From: UMGS1225 sp034086705
GTDB lineage: Bacteria; Bacillota; Clostridia; Oscillospirales; CAG-272
Length of the DNA stretch: 29,847 bases
Direction of reading: 5' to 3'
Assembly: GCA_034086705.1 (NCBI GenBank)
Contig: JAXDZV010000090.1
Location: 1 to 29,847 of the forward strand
Shown here: positions 7,469 through 15,218 of the stretch, one piece after another
Layout of the letters: each line of letters begins with the position of its first letter
How positions within the stretch are numbered: position 1 is the first letter of the stretch
Position numbers and translations under genes: made by a program
The notes under the pieces: model-generated
Seen by the model: the letters and a program-made list of their open reading frames with translations, nothing else
What the model was told of the DNA's origin: nothing
Database searches by the model: none

Positions 7469-8242
7469 ATGAACATGGCTCTTTTACATGTTAACTTTTT
7501 TTCAAATGTCTTAGGTCTCGCATCTTCGATGGACGTCATCTTGCCGCAGTCTGCCGGCAGACAGATCGGTATGCAATCCGTCAATACATCGAAATATCCT
7601 ACTTTGTATCTATTGCATGGATTGAGTGACGATCAAACTGCATGGCAGAGATATACATCTATTGAGCGATATGCTATGGAGTTTGGGTATGCGGTTGTTA
7701 TGCCGACAACTTTTCGCTTTGCCTACACCGATTCTCCTGCCGGTAAATATTATACCTATTTAGCAGAAGAGCTCCCCACCATTTGCCATGACTTTTTTCC
7801 GAGAATGTCGTCTGATCCGAAAGAGAATTTTGTTGCCGGCCTTTCCATGGGAGGGTATGGCGCGTTTAAATTGGCATTGCGATGCCCGCAGACTTTCGGC
7901 GCAGCTGCTTCGCTTTCCGGTGCTTTAACTTGGGGATCACAAGCCCATACGGATCCGGAACTGCGGTTCATTTTTGGAGATGACCCGCGTGGCAGTGAAA
8001 ATGACGTGTTGGAACTGATGCGCCGCAGGGCGATACAGAACGAGCAGATACCCTTGTACCAATGGTGCGGCACGGAGGATTATTTGCTGGAGGAAAATGA
8101 AAAGGTGCATGCATTGGCAAATGCGTTGCATTGGAATGACTATACTTATAAAACATCATCCGGTGACCATGATTGGCGTGCATGGGATGCACAGATTCGT
8201 TCTGTTTTGGAATGGATGCATGCGCATTTGCAAGCGGAATAA
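7469..8242 (+). CDS. Alpha/beta-hydrolase esterase (tributyrin esterase / FrmB-like)
   Basis: A 257-aa alpha/beta hydrolase of the putative-esterase (esterase D) family, which includes S-formylglutathione hydrolases, EstA-type tributyrin esterases and acetyl-xylan/feruloyl esterases. Features in order are the MDVILPQ strand, YLLHGLSDD oxyanion region, nucleophile serine in GLSMGGYGAFK, Asp in CGTEDYLLEEN and His in GDHDWRAWD, so the triad is complete. There is no signal peptide. ATG 7469 has AAAGGGAG 5 nt upstream; the in-frame ATG at 7475 (MALLHVNFF) matches the usual start of homologues and is equally possible. The neighbour is the GH2 glycosidase, so removal of acyl groups from sugars is a reasonable guess. 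Confidence 0.88.
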   Translation: MNMALLHVNFFSNVLGLASSMDVILPQSAGRQIGMQSVNTSKYPTLYLLHGLSDDQTAWQRYTSIERYAMEFGYAVVMPTTFRFAYTDSPAGKYYTYLAEELPTICHDFFPRMSSDPKENFVAGLSMGGYGAFKLALRCPQTFGAAASLSGALTWGSQAHTDPELRFIFGDDPRGSENDVLELMRRRAIQNEQIPLYQWCGTEDYLLEENEKVHALANALHWNDYTYKTSSGDHDWRAWDAQIRSVLEWMHAHLQAE

Positions 8243-8307
8243 ATACAGCACTCTCCTCGTAAATATGTAAATATTTAAAGCTTTCATATATACGGAGGTA
8301 TACGAAC

Positions 8308-8934
8308 ATGAATGTTTTACTGATCAACGGAAGCCCGCACGCGAACGGTTGCACGGCAACGGCATTGCGACAGGTATCTGATACGCTGCATACTTATGGT
8401 ATTACAACAGAGCTTTATCAGCTTGGTACTGCACCTATCAGCGGCTGCCTCGCTTGCCGCAGTTGCAGCAAAACAGGGCGCTGTGCAATTGATGACGGTG
8501 TTAACCGTTTATTGGATGCTATGCAGACGTATGATGCGCTTATTGTCGGTTCGCCCGTCTATTATGCGGGGCCGGCGGGACAATTATGTGCTTTTTTGGA
8601 TCGTCTTTTTTATGCTTCCGGCGGCCGTATGGCTGGAAAACCGGCAGCCTGTATCGTTTCCTGCAGGCGCGGCGGCGCGAGCGCTGCATTTGATCGATTG
8701 AACAAGTATTTTACTATCAATTCCATGCCGGTTGTTTCTTCACAGTATTGGAATCAGGTACATGGTTCAACAGCGGAGCAAGTTCTGCAGGATGCTGAGG
8801 GAATGCAAACGATGCGTACGCTTGCTCATAATTTGGCATGGATGCTGCAAAATATTGCTGCCGGCAGAAAAGAAGGTGTTTCTTTTCCCGAGGCAAGAGA
8901 GCCGCGCTTGCGTACGGATTTTATACGTAGCTGA
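8308..8934 (+). CDS. Flavodoxin-fold NAD(P)H-dependent FMN oxidoreductase (iron-sulfur flavoprotein type)
   Basis: A 208-aa flavodoxin-like protein. LLINGSPHANGCTATAL is the FMN phosphate-binding loop, SPVYYAGPAGQLCAFLDR the isoalloxazine-binding loop, and GGRMAGKPAACIVS the following strand. Between them is CLACRSCSKTGRC, a Cys-x2-Cys-x2-Cys-x5-Cys motif as in iron-sulfur flavoproteins (Isf), where it binds a 4Fe-4S cluster. It would carry out two-electron transfer from NAD(P)H or ferredoxin to small acceptors in the cytosol; the physiological partner is unknown. GGAGGT lies about 10 nt before ATG 8308. The 65-bp gap after the esterase is A/T-rich and shows no terminator, so the gene may belong to the GH2 transcript. 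Confidence 0.85.
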   Translation: MNVLLINGSPHANGCTATALRQVSDTLHTYGITTELYQLGTAPISGCLACRSCSKTGRCAIDDGVNRLLDAMQTYDALIVGSPVYYAGPAGQLCAFLDRLFYASGGRMAGKPAACIVSCRRGGASAAFDRLNKYFTINSMPVVSSQYWNQVHGSTAEQVLQDAEGMQTMRTLAHNLAWMLQNIAAGRKEGVSFPEAREPRLRTDFIRS

Positions 8935-8996
8935 GTTTGTATGTTCTTCACCTGGTGTGTGCTGCCCAGTAGCTGATTTATACAGGGGGTGCTGGT

Positions 8997-10151
8997 ATGC
9001 AAATCGAGCAGTTGCTTTTTTCATGCGAAGGTATGCCGTTTGGCTCAATCTTTTTTAAGCTGTCCATAAAAGAGCAATGTGTTCATTTTCAAACTCATTT
9101 GCACAGCACTCCTGTACAGCTTGATGCAGCACGGGCCTTGCTCCTTTTGGAGAGGTTGTCCGCTTTTCCGTTTGAGCGGTGGCGTGCACAATATTACTTG
9201 CCCAACTCTTCCGAACAAAAACCAACCTCTTTTTTGCTGCAAATCAATGCTGCGTTTTCTGTGCGCGGCTTTTGTGATTATCCGCGAGATTTCTATTTGT
9301 TTTTGTGTATTCTGGATCAAATCGAATCTTTTCTGCCGCCCGGTCTTTTAGTACGGGCCGAGTTTTCTTTTTTACCGTACGGCGCACAGCAAGCATGGCT
9401 GCTGTGCGGTAAAAATGGCAACGTGCCACGGCCACAATCTGCTCATGTTGATTTGCGTACAGGAACATTTTCTATAGCACAGACATTCCCTTGTACGGTG
9501 GCAGAGATCCATGCGGTGCTGCAATATGCAAGTGAACTGGCATATTTCTTCGGTGCAAAGTCTCTTTCTGTGAACGATAAACAATTTACGTCATATATTC
9601 GCTTGATCTATTGCGACGGTACGAAGGATACTGTATACCTTGCTGAAAATGCCGGAACAACGCAGCAGGCACGAGCACTTTCTCAACTGTGCTGCCGCAT
9701 TTGTACACGTCCTCCTCTGCATCAAGAGGGGCGGTTTTTGGCCGAAAAAGCGATGTTTTCGTGTTTCCTTGTCCGTTTTTCGCAAGATTCCACAAAGGAA
9801 TATTTATATCTTGCCGGGAACACCGGTGCGCATACCGGAGATTATGTTGTGGTTCCGGTTTCGTATCCTGTGGCTGCTGAGCGTATTGCATTGGTGCTTT
9901 CCGAGCCCCAATATACACTGCAGACACTGCCGTTGCCGCTGCAAATGCTGCGGGTTGCGCTGTGTCGTGTTGATCCATTGGCTTCTCGCATTTGCCCAGT
10001 TTTACAAAAAGAGATGACTGCCGAGCACTGTAAAAGCTATCAGCGTGCTGTTGAGCAAAGTCGTTGCGGCATTCTTTCACAGCAGCAGTCACAATATGTT
10101 GATGAAATATCGGTACAGACGTGCATGCGATGCCGGTATCATGCAGATTAA
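8997..10151 (+). CDS. Unrecognised 384-aa protein with C-terminal cysteine cluster
   Basis: I do not recognise a named family. The protein has no signal peptide or clear membrane segment. The N-terminal half (to about 165) has a strand-rich segment WRAQYYLPN...SFLLQINAAF and a helical stretch CDYPRDFYLFLCILDQIESF. Residues ~200-220 (SYIRLIYCDGTKDTVYLAEN) and ~265-290 (EYLYLAGNTGAHTGDYVVVPV) look like two small beta-barrel units; TGDYVVVPV resembles SH3/Tudor-like modules. The C-terminal ~50 residues hold CPVLQKEMTAEHC, a further Cys and CMRCRYH, which could bind zinc or an iron-sulfur cluster. A weak GGGGG-type site precedes ATG 8997, 62 bp after the flavoprotein gene. It precedes the strong pyr promoter with no obvious terminator between. 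It may act with the flavoprotein, but this is only proximity. Confidence 0.7.
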   Translation: MQIEQLLFSCEGMPFGSIFFKLSIKEQCVHFQTHLHSTPVQLDAARALLLLERLSAFPFERWRAQYYLPNSSEQKPTSFLLQINAAFSVRGFCDYPRDFYLFLCILDQIESFLPPGLLVRAEFSFLPYGAQQAWLLCGKNGNVPRPQSAHVDLRTGTFSIAQTFPCTVAEIHAVLQYASELAYFFGAKSLSVNDKQFTSYIRLIYCDGTKDTVYLAENAGTTQQARALSQLCCRICTRPPLHQEGRFLAEKAMFSCFLVRFSQDSTKEYLYLAGNTGAHTGDYVVVPVSYPVAAERIALVLSEPQYTLQTLPLPLQMLRVALCRVDPLASRICPVLQKEMTAEHCKSYQRAVEQSRCGILSQQQSQYVDEISVQTCMRCRYHAD

Positions 10152-10203
10152 ATCTGTTTGGGACGGAACATGTATTGCAGAATAAAAAAGTGTGTCGCTG
10201 CCA

Positions 10204-10232
10204 TTGACAAGTTTGGTTCTGTGTGGTATACT
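10204..10232 (+). promoter_or_regulatory. Strong sigma-A promoter of the pyr operon
   Basis: A perfect TTGACA (10204-10209), a 17-bp spacer and TATACT (10227-10232). Transcription would start near 10239, giving a ~120-nt leader before pyrC. Confidence 0.88.
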
Positions 10233-10250
10233 GCATCGAAAGCAATTTTT

Positions 10251-10344
10251 AAGTCGGTACTGGATGCCGGTAAGATTGCGTGATGGATAGCTGTAGTTTT
10301 GCTACAGATGTGTGTTGCGTCTTGCCGTTGGCAAGGCTTTTTTT
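10251..10344 (+). promoter_or_regulatory. pyr leader with attenuator-like alternative structures
   Basis: Seen: an early stem ACTGG/CCGGT (10259-10263 with 10267-10271), a middle hairpin CTGTAG-TTTTG-CTACAG (10291-10307), and a terminator at 10321-10344. CGGTAAGAT (10268-10276) can pair with GTCTTGCCG (10319-10327), the 5' arm of the terminator, with two G-U pairs, and would act as an antiterminator; the early stem would block it. This is the logic of transcription attenuation. The PyrR-binding consensus of Bacillus pyr leaders is not evident, so the sensor is unknown. The pairing is drawn by hand and not energy-calculated. Confidence 0.5.
10321..10344 (+). terminator. Intrinsic terminator in the pyr leader
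   Basis: CTTGCC (10321-10326) and GGCAAG (10330-10335) with a GTT loop, followed by GC and seven T residues. It stands only 14 bp before the pyrC start codon and downstream of the pyr promoter, so it should control read-through into the operon. Confidence 0.85.
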
Positions 10345-10358
10345 GTGAGGTGTGAAGA

Positions 10359-11570
10359 ATGCAGATGAACCGTTTACCGCTTGCTCAATATGGTATTACA
10401 CAAGCATATGTCGATACATTTTTGTCTTCCCATGATTTTTCTCCCGCACCTGCGACAGAATACATTGTTCTACCCGGTCTTTGTGATGTACATGTGCATT
10501 TCAGAGAGCCGGGGTTTTCTTATAAAGAAACCATTGCAAGTGGCTCATCTTCGGCGGCTCACGGCGGGTATACAGCGGTGTGCACTATGCCGAATTTGAT
10601 GCCCGCTCCGGATTGTTTTAACGGCCTCTCGGTGCAGCTCGCTGCCATTGAAAAGGACGGCAGGCTGCGGATTGTACCATATGGAACGATTACCGTAGGT
10701 TCGCAAGGCACTATTCTCTCACATATGGAAGAATTGGCACCATATGTGTGCGCTTTTTCGGATGACGGTCAAGGTGTGCAGTCGGAAGAAATGATGAAGC
10801 AGGCGATGCTTCGCGCAAAATCACTTGGAAAAATGATTGTAGCGCATTGTGAAGATACAGCTTTGCGCAACGGCGGATATATTCATGATGGCCATTATGC
10901 CAAAGTACATGCTCACAGGGCAATTTCATCCGCCAGTGAGTTTGCGCAACTTGAAAGAGACCTTGCTTTGGTACGCAAAACGGGATGCCGATACCATGCT
11001 TGCCACATCTCTACGAAGGAAAGTGTTGCGCTGGTACGCGCTGCTAAGCAAGAGGGGCTGGATGTAAGTTGTGAAACGGCACCGCATTATTTGCTTCTGT
11101 GTGAAGAAGATTTGCAGGATGAGGGGCGGTTTAAAATGAACCCCCCGCTACGAACAAAGCAGGATCGCAGTGCACTGCTAGACGGCATTTTGGATGGCAC
11201 AATTGATATGATTGCAACAGATCATGCACCTCATACAGATGCGGAAAAAGCACGTGGCCTGGCAGATAGTGCGATGGGAATTGTGGGGCTTGAATGTGCA
11301 TTTGCAGTATTATACACAGAATTGGTACGCAGCGGCATTTTATCTCTTGAAAAGCTGATTGATTTAATGAGTGTACGACCGCGAAAGCGCTTTGGTATTG
11401 ATACAAAACAAGATTTTACGGTTTTTGATGTCGGTGTGCCGTATACAATTGACCCAGACAACTTTTTATCCATGGGACATGCAACTCCGTTTGCAGGCAT
11501 GCGAGTGTTTGGAAAGTGCCTGTTAACGGTTGCGCGGGGAAAAATAATATACAGAGAGGCGAATGTATGA
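10359..11570 (+). CDS. pyrC: Dihydroorotase, class I
   Basis: Catalyses the third step of de novo pyrimidine synthesis, cyclising N-carbamoyl-aspartate to dihydroorotate. At 403 aa it is close to the usual ~425 aa of the class I enzymes. The metal-binding motif HVHFREPGF is near residue 47. GGYTAVCTMPNLMPAPD, MIVAHCEDTALRNGG, YHACHISTKESVAL, SCETAPHYLLL, FKMNPPLR and ATDHAPHT follow in the normal order, so both zinc ligands and the catalytic Asp are present. GTGAGG 8 nt upstream supports ATG 10359. The N-terminus is shorter than in typical homologues and lacks the first beta-strands. It is the first gene of the pyr operon, and its stop overlaps the pyrK start as ATGA. Confidence 0.95.
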   Translation: MQMNRLPLAQYGITQAYVDTFLSSHDFSPAPATEYIVLPGLCDVHVHFREPGFSYKETIASGSSSAAHGGYTAVCTMPNLMPAPDCFNGLSVQLAAIEKDGRLRIVPYGTITVGSQGTILSHMEELAPYVCAFSDDGQGVQSEEMMKQAMLRAKSLGKMIVAHCEDTALRNGGYIHDGHYAKVHAHRAISSASEFAQLERDLALVRKTGCRYHACHISTKESVALVRAAKQEGLDVSCETAPHYLLLCEEDLQDEGRFKMNPPLRTKQDRSALLDGILDGTIDMIATDHAPHTDAEKARGLADSAMGIVGLECAFAVLYTELVRSGILSLEKLIDLMSVRPRKRFGIDTKQDFTVFDVGVPYTIDPDNFLSMGHATPFAGMRVFGKCLLTVARGKIIYREANV

Positions 11571-12304
11571 AAGAAGAGCGGATGTTTGTCAAAACAAATC
11601 GCAGTATCGGCAAGGATATTTATGAAATGGTTCTTTGCGGTGATACATCGGCAATAGCACGACCGGGGCAGTTTGTGAACATACAGCTGGAAGGTCTATA
11701 TCTGCGACGGCCTATTTCAGTGTGTGACTGTGAGTCCGGAAGACTGACGTTGGTTTACAGAACTGTCGGTGTAGGTACGCAGCAGATGGCGGCACTGCAA
11801 AGTGGTGAGCGGTTGAACATTTTGCTTGGTCTTGGCAACGGGTTTCATCTTGAAAAAAGCGGACAAAGGCCCCTATTGGTCGGCGGGGGAATTGGGGTGC
11901 CGCCGTTGTATTGGTTATGCAAAGTGTTGGTGACACAAAAGAAAGAGCCGATTGTTGTACTTGGGTTCAACTGTGCGGATGAAATATTTTACGAAGAAAA
12001 GTTTCGTGCATTAGGGGTTAAGATACATCTTCTTACAACGGATGGTTCGCGTGGCCAAAAGGGGCGTGTGACGGATGTTCTGTCTGCCCTTTCCTACACG
12101 TATTTTTACACTTGTGGTCCCATGCCGATGTACCGGGCAATGCGTAGCATCGTAACGACTGCCGGCGAGTACAGCTTTGAGGAGCGTATGGGGTGCGGAT
12201 TTGGTGCATGTATGGGGTGCAGTTGTAAGACGAAAAACGGTGCCAAGCGAATCTGCCGTGATGGCCCGGTTTTGGAAAGTGAGGAAATCGTATGGGACGA
12301 TTAA
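11567..12304 (+). CDS. pyrK: Dihydroorotate dehydrogenase B, electron-transfer subunit
   Basis: The FAD/2Fe-2S subunit that passes electrons from PyrD to NAD+. In order: FAD-binding RRPISVCDC (around 46-54), NAD-binding VGGGIGVPPLYWLCK, and the C-terminal cluster Cys210-x4-Cys215-x2-Cys218-x11-Cys230, in which all four 2Fe-2S ligands are present. It is 245 aa, normal for the family (~250). The start at 11567 is the ATGA overlap with the pyrC stop, with AGAGAGG just upstream. Its 3' end overlaps pyrD by 13 bp, so the two subunits are translationally coupled. Confidence 0.95.
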   Translation: MKEERMFVKTNRSIGKDIYEMVLCGDTSAIARPGQFVNIQLEGLYLRRPISVCDCESGRLTLVYRTVGVGTQQMAALQSGERLNILLGLGNGFHLEKSGQRPLLVGGGIGVPPLYWLCKVLVTQKKEPIVVLGFNCADEIFYEEKFRALGVKIHLLTTDGSRGQKGRVTDVLSALSYTYFYTCGPMPMYRAMRSIVTTAGEYSFEERMGCGFGACMGCSCKTKNGAKRICRDGPVLESEEIVWDD

Positions 12305-13218
12305 CAACTGAACTGTGCGGCAAGACACTGGACAATCCGATTATTCCCGCAAGTGGTACATTTGGATACGGGTATGAGTTTGCACAGTGGTATGACATCA
12401 ATTTACTTGGCACATTTGCCTGTAAGGGAACAACTTTGCAAGAACGTTTTGGTAACCCAACACCCCGTATTGCGGAGTGTACGGGTGGTATGCTGAATGC
12501 GGTAGGATTGCAAAATCCCGGAGTAAAACAGGTGATTGCACAGGAATTCCCGCGGCTCGCCGCTGTGTATCAAAAGCAAATCATTGCAAATGTGAGCGGG
12601 TTCTCCGTTGCTGAATATGCGGCGTGCTGTGAGCTGCTGGATGCACAGCCGTTGGTCGGCTGGTTAGAGGTGAATATATCGTGTCCCAATGTGCACGGTG
12701 GCGGCATGAGCTTCGGAACTGATCCCCAGATGGCTGCTGCCGTGACAACTGCGGTGAAACGAGTAACGAAAAAGCCTGTTTTGCTCAAACTTTCACCGAA
12801 TGTGACAGATATTACCGAGATAGCCCGTGCGTGCGAGGCAGCGGGAGCAGACGGAATCTGCTTGGTCAATACTCTGTTGGGAATGCAAATCGATTTAAAA
12901 ACCAAGCGCCCGGTTTTGGCAAACACGGTCGGCGGTTTTTCAGGACCGGCTATCTTTCCTGTCGCGCTTCGAATGGTTTATCAGGTTGCACATTCCGTTA
13001 GCATTCCTGTAGTCGGCATGGGTGGCATTCGATGTGCAGAGGATGTCTTACAAATGCTCCTGGCGGGTGCATGTTGCGTGCAGGTTGGTGCGGAAAATTT
13101 ACGCGATCCGTATGCCTGCCAGAAGATCATTGCATCGTTGCCGGCAGTGATGGATCGATATGGTATACAAAACATTACAGATGTGATTGGAGGTATGAAG
13201 GAATGGGAAAAGATGTAA
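12292..13218 (+). CDS. pyrD: Dihydroorotate dehydrogenase B, catalytic subunit (class 1B)
   Basis: FMN enzyme oxidising dihydroorotate to orotate in the cytosol with NAD+ as final acceptor through PyrK. The 308-aa TIM barrel shows NPIIPASGTFGYG at the N-terminus, LEVNISCPNVHGGG with the class 1B catalytic Cys131, KPVLLKLSPNVTDI, VNTLLGMQIDLKTKRP, and the phosphate-binding GMGGIRCAEDVLQMLLAGA. A catalytic Cys, not Ser, and an adjacent pyrK define class 1B. The start lies inside the end of pyrK; the end overlaps pyrF by 16 bp. Confidence 0.96.
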   Translation: MGRLTTELCGKTLDNPIIPASGTFGYGYEFAQWYDINLLGTFACKGTTLQERFGNPTPRIAECTGGMLNAVGLQNPGVKQVIAQEFPRLAAVYQKQIIANVSGFSVAEYAACCELLDAQPLVGWLEVNISCPNVHGGGMSFGTDPQMAAAVTTAVKRVTKKPVLLKLSPNVTDITEIARACEAAGADGICLVNTLLGMQIDLKTKRPVLANTVGGFSGPAIFPVALRMVYQVAHSVSIPVVGMGGIRCAEDVLQMLLAGACCVQVGAENLRDPYACQKIIASLPAVMDRYGIQNITDVIGGMKEWEKM

Positions 13219-13901
13219 TGATTGCCTGTGATTTTCCGTCGGCAGCGGAAACGATGGACTTTTTAAAGCTTTTTTGCAATCGAAAGCCGTATGTTAAAAT
13301 TGGCATGGAGCTTTTTTATGCAAATGGGCCTTCCATTGTACGGGAGATCCATGCGCGCGGGCATCGTATTTTCCTGGATTTAAAGTTGCATGATATTCCG
13401 AATACGGTGGAAAAGACAATGCGTGTTCTTTCTGCATTGCCGATTGATATGTGCAATTTGCATGCTTCTGGTACCACATCGATGATGCAGGCAGCATTGC
13501 GCGGCTTAATGCGACCGGATGGAACGCATCCGCTCCTGATCGCGGTTACGCAGTTGACATCGACAGATCAAGCCGCTATGGAGAAGGATTTGCTGATTCG
13601 CGAACCGATTGATCGCGTTGTGACGCATTATGCTCTGACAGCCAAAGCTGCGGGGTTGGATGGCGTTGTCTGTTCTCCTTTGGAAGCTTCTATGGTACAT
13701 TCTGCATGTGGAAAAGCCTTTCAAACGGTGACACCGGGGGTTCGCTTTTCAGATAGTGACAGTGCGGATCAGAAACGGATTATGACACCTGCACAAGCTA
13801 AGGCGGTTGGTTCGGATTACATTGTGGTAGGCCGACCGATTACCGCGGCGAACGATCCGGTGGCAGCATACGAACGCTGTATGCGGGAGTTTGTTGGATG
13901 A
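13203..13901 (+). CDS. pyrF: Orotidine 5'-phosphate decarboxylase
   Basis: Converts OMP to UMP, the last step of the pathway. The 232-aa protein has the group 1 features: ACDFPSAAETMDF at the N-terminus, PYVKIGMELFY, the catalytic DLKLHDIPNTVEK with its Lys-Asp array, TPGVRF and the C-terminal phosphate loop DYIVVGRPITAA. I choose ATG 13203 because GGAGG stands 9 nt before it; the frame continues open further upstream inside pyrD but without similarity. The stop overlaps the next gene as ATGA. Confidence 0.95.
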   Translation: MGKDVMIACDFPSAAETMDFLKLFCNRKPYVKIGMELFYANGPSIVREIHARGHRIFLDLKLHDIPNTVEKTMRVLSALPIDMCNLHASGTTSMMQAALRGLMRPDGTHPLLIAVTQLTSTDQAAMEKDLLIREPIDRVVTHYALTAKAAGLDGVVCSPLEASMVHSACGKAFQTVTPGVRFSDSDSADQKRIMTPAQAKAVGSDYIVVGRPITAANDPVAAYERCMREFVG

Positions 13902-14545
13902 AAGGCAGTATATTCTTTGATTTGGACGGCACTTTGACAGACCCTTCGGAAGGTATTTGTGCAGCTGTTCGCTATGCGTTGACACAAATGGAAATACCGG
14001 TTCCGCAGGAAGCAGTGTTGCGTTCTTTCATTGGTCCGCCGCTGCAAAACAGTTTTGAGCATGTGCTCGGTCTTTCGCCGCACCGGGCTACACAGGCACT
14101 GCAGCTGTATCGTTGGTATTATGGCAAGCAGGGCTTGTTTGAAAATCAGGTTTACGATGGAATTTACCCGTTACTCAACGCACTCAAAACACAAGGCAGG
14201 CGGCTTGTCCTTGCAACCTCAAAGCCGGAACAATTTGCAGTAAAAATTTTAGAACATTTTTCACTGCTTTCTTATTTTGATTTTCTTGGATGTGCATCTA
14301 TTGACGATACACGTCGGGAAAAGGCAGACGTGCTTCGATATGCTCTGGCTCAAACAAATATTTGTGCTTGTGATGCTGTGATGATCGGAGACAGATGTTA
14401 CGATATACAGGGGGCAAACACGGTTGGCATGGAGGCGATTGGCGTACTGTATGGTTTTGGTACGCGGCAAGAACTTTGCAAGAGCGGAGCATCTGCGTTG
14501 GTATCTTCTCCTGCACAGTTGCTTTCTATGCTTTGCAAAGAGTAA
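13898..14545 (+). CDS. HAD-superfamily phosphatase embedded in the pyr operon
   Basis: A 215-aa HAD subfamily IA phosphatase (Gph/PpaX/5'-nucleotidase-like). Motif I is FFDLDGTLTDPSEG with both Asp residues, the cap carries SFIGPPLQNSF, motif II is LATSKPEQF, motif III is around REKADVLRYAL, and motif IV is MIGDRCYDIQGA. The catalytic set is complete. Its ATG overlaps the pyrF stop as ATGA, so it is co-translated with the pathway and not merely nearby. Candidate substrates are pyrimidine nucleotides or pyrophosphate released by PyrE, as for PpaX-type pyrophosphatases in the same family. Phosphoglycolate phosphatase is the default label for such proteins, but the context argues for a pyrimidine link. 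The substrate is inferred, not shown. Confidence 0.88.
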   Translation: MKGSIFFDLDGTLTDPSEGICAAVRYALTQMEIPVPQEAVLRSFIGPPLQNSFEHVLGLSPHRATQALQLYRWYYGKQGLFENQVYDGIYPLLNALKTQGRRLVLATSKPEQFAVKILEHFSLLSYFDFLGCASIDDTRREKADVLRYALAQTNICACDAVMIGDRCYDIQGANTVGMEAIGVLYGFGTRQELCKSGASALVSSPAQLLSMLCKE

Positions 14546-14570
14546 CGTATTGGATGAAAGGATGGGAAAG

Positions 14571-15218
14571 ATGACACAATTGCAAAAAAGAATCGCGCAG
14601 GATTTGCTGCAAATAAAAGCGGTATTTTTTCGGCCTGCGGAACCGTTTATCTGGGCAAGCGGAATTAAAAGTCCAGTATATTGTGATAATCGTTTAACTT
14701 TGAGCGTTCCACAGGTGCGTGACGATATCGAAAATGGATTAGCTGCCTTGATTCGGGCGCAATATCCGGATGCGGAGAAACTAATGGGAACTGCCACGGC
14801 TGGAATTGCGCATGCGGCCATTACCGCGCATTTGCTGGGGTTGCCGATGGGATATGTACGATCCGGTGCCAAAGACCACGGGCGGAAGAATCAGATTGAA
14901 GGGACACTTTTAGCTGGTGAAAAGGTTGTAGTTGTGGAGGATTTAATTTCCACAGCCGGAAGTGTTTTAGACGTCGTTTCGGTATTGCGTGATGCCGGCG
15001 CACAGGTGCTCGGAATTGTCAGTATTTTCACATATGGTATGGAAAAGGGGTTGCAGCGCCTTGCGCAGGCAGATGTGCAAAACACCAGTCTTACCGATTT
15101 TGATACCGTGGTTTCCGTTGCTGCAGAAAACGGGTACATCGACGCGGAAGATATAAAAAAACTTCTGGCATTTCGTGCAAATCCTGCCGACGAAAGCTGG
15201 ATCGGGGGGAATATATGA
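14571..15218 (+). CDS. pyrE: Orotate phosphoribosyltransferase
   Basis: Joins orotate to PRPP to make OMP and pyrophosphate. At 215 aa it has the normal length. Visible are PFIWASGIKSPVYCDNR near the N-terminus, TATAGIAHAA, the flexible loop GYVRSGAKDHGRKNQIEG, and the PRPP-binding VVVVEDLISTAGSV (usual form EDLISTGGS, here Gly to Ala). ATG 14571 has GAAAGG about 9 nt upstream; an in-frame ATG at 14562 lies too close to that site. The 25-bp gap after the HAD gene is the only non-overlapping junction in the operon. The stop overlaps pyrB as ATGA. Confidence 0.95.
   Translation: MTQLQKRIAQDLLQIKAVFFRPAEPFIWASGIKSPVYCDNRLTLSVPQVRDDIENGLAALIRAQYPDAEKLMGTATAGIAHAAITAHLLGLPMGYVRSGAKDHGRKNQIEGTLLAGEKVVVVEDLISTAGSVLDVVSVLRDAGAQVLGIVSIFTYGMEKGLQRLAQADVQNTSLTDFDTVVSVAAENGYIDAEDIKKLLAFRANPADESWIGGNI

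Noticed and set aside
10239..10358. Bacillus-type PyrR binding loop in the pyr leader
   Set aside because: I looked for the conserved PyrR recognition sequence and did not find a convincing match, so the attenuator is described without naming PyrR.
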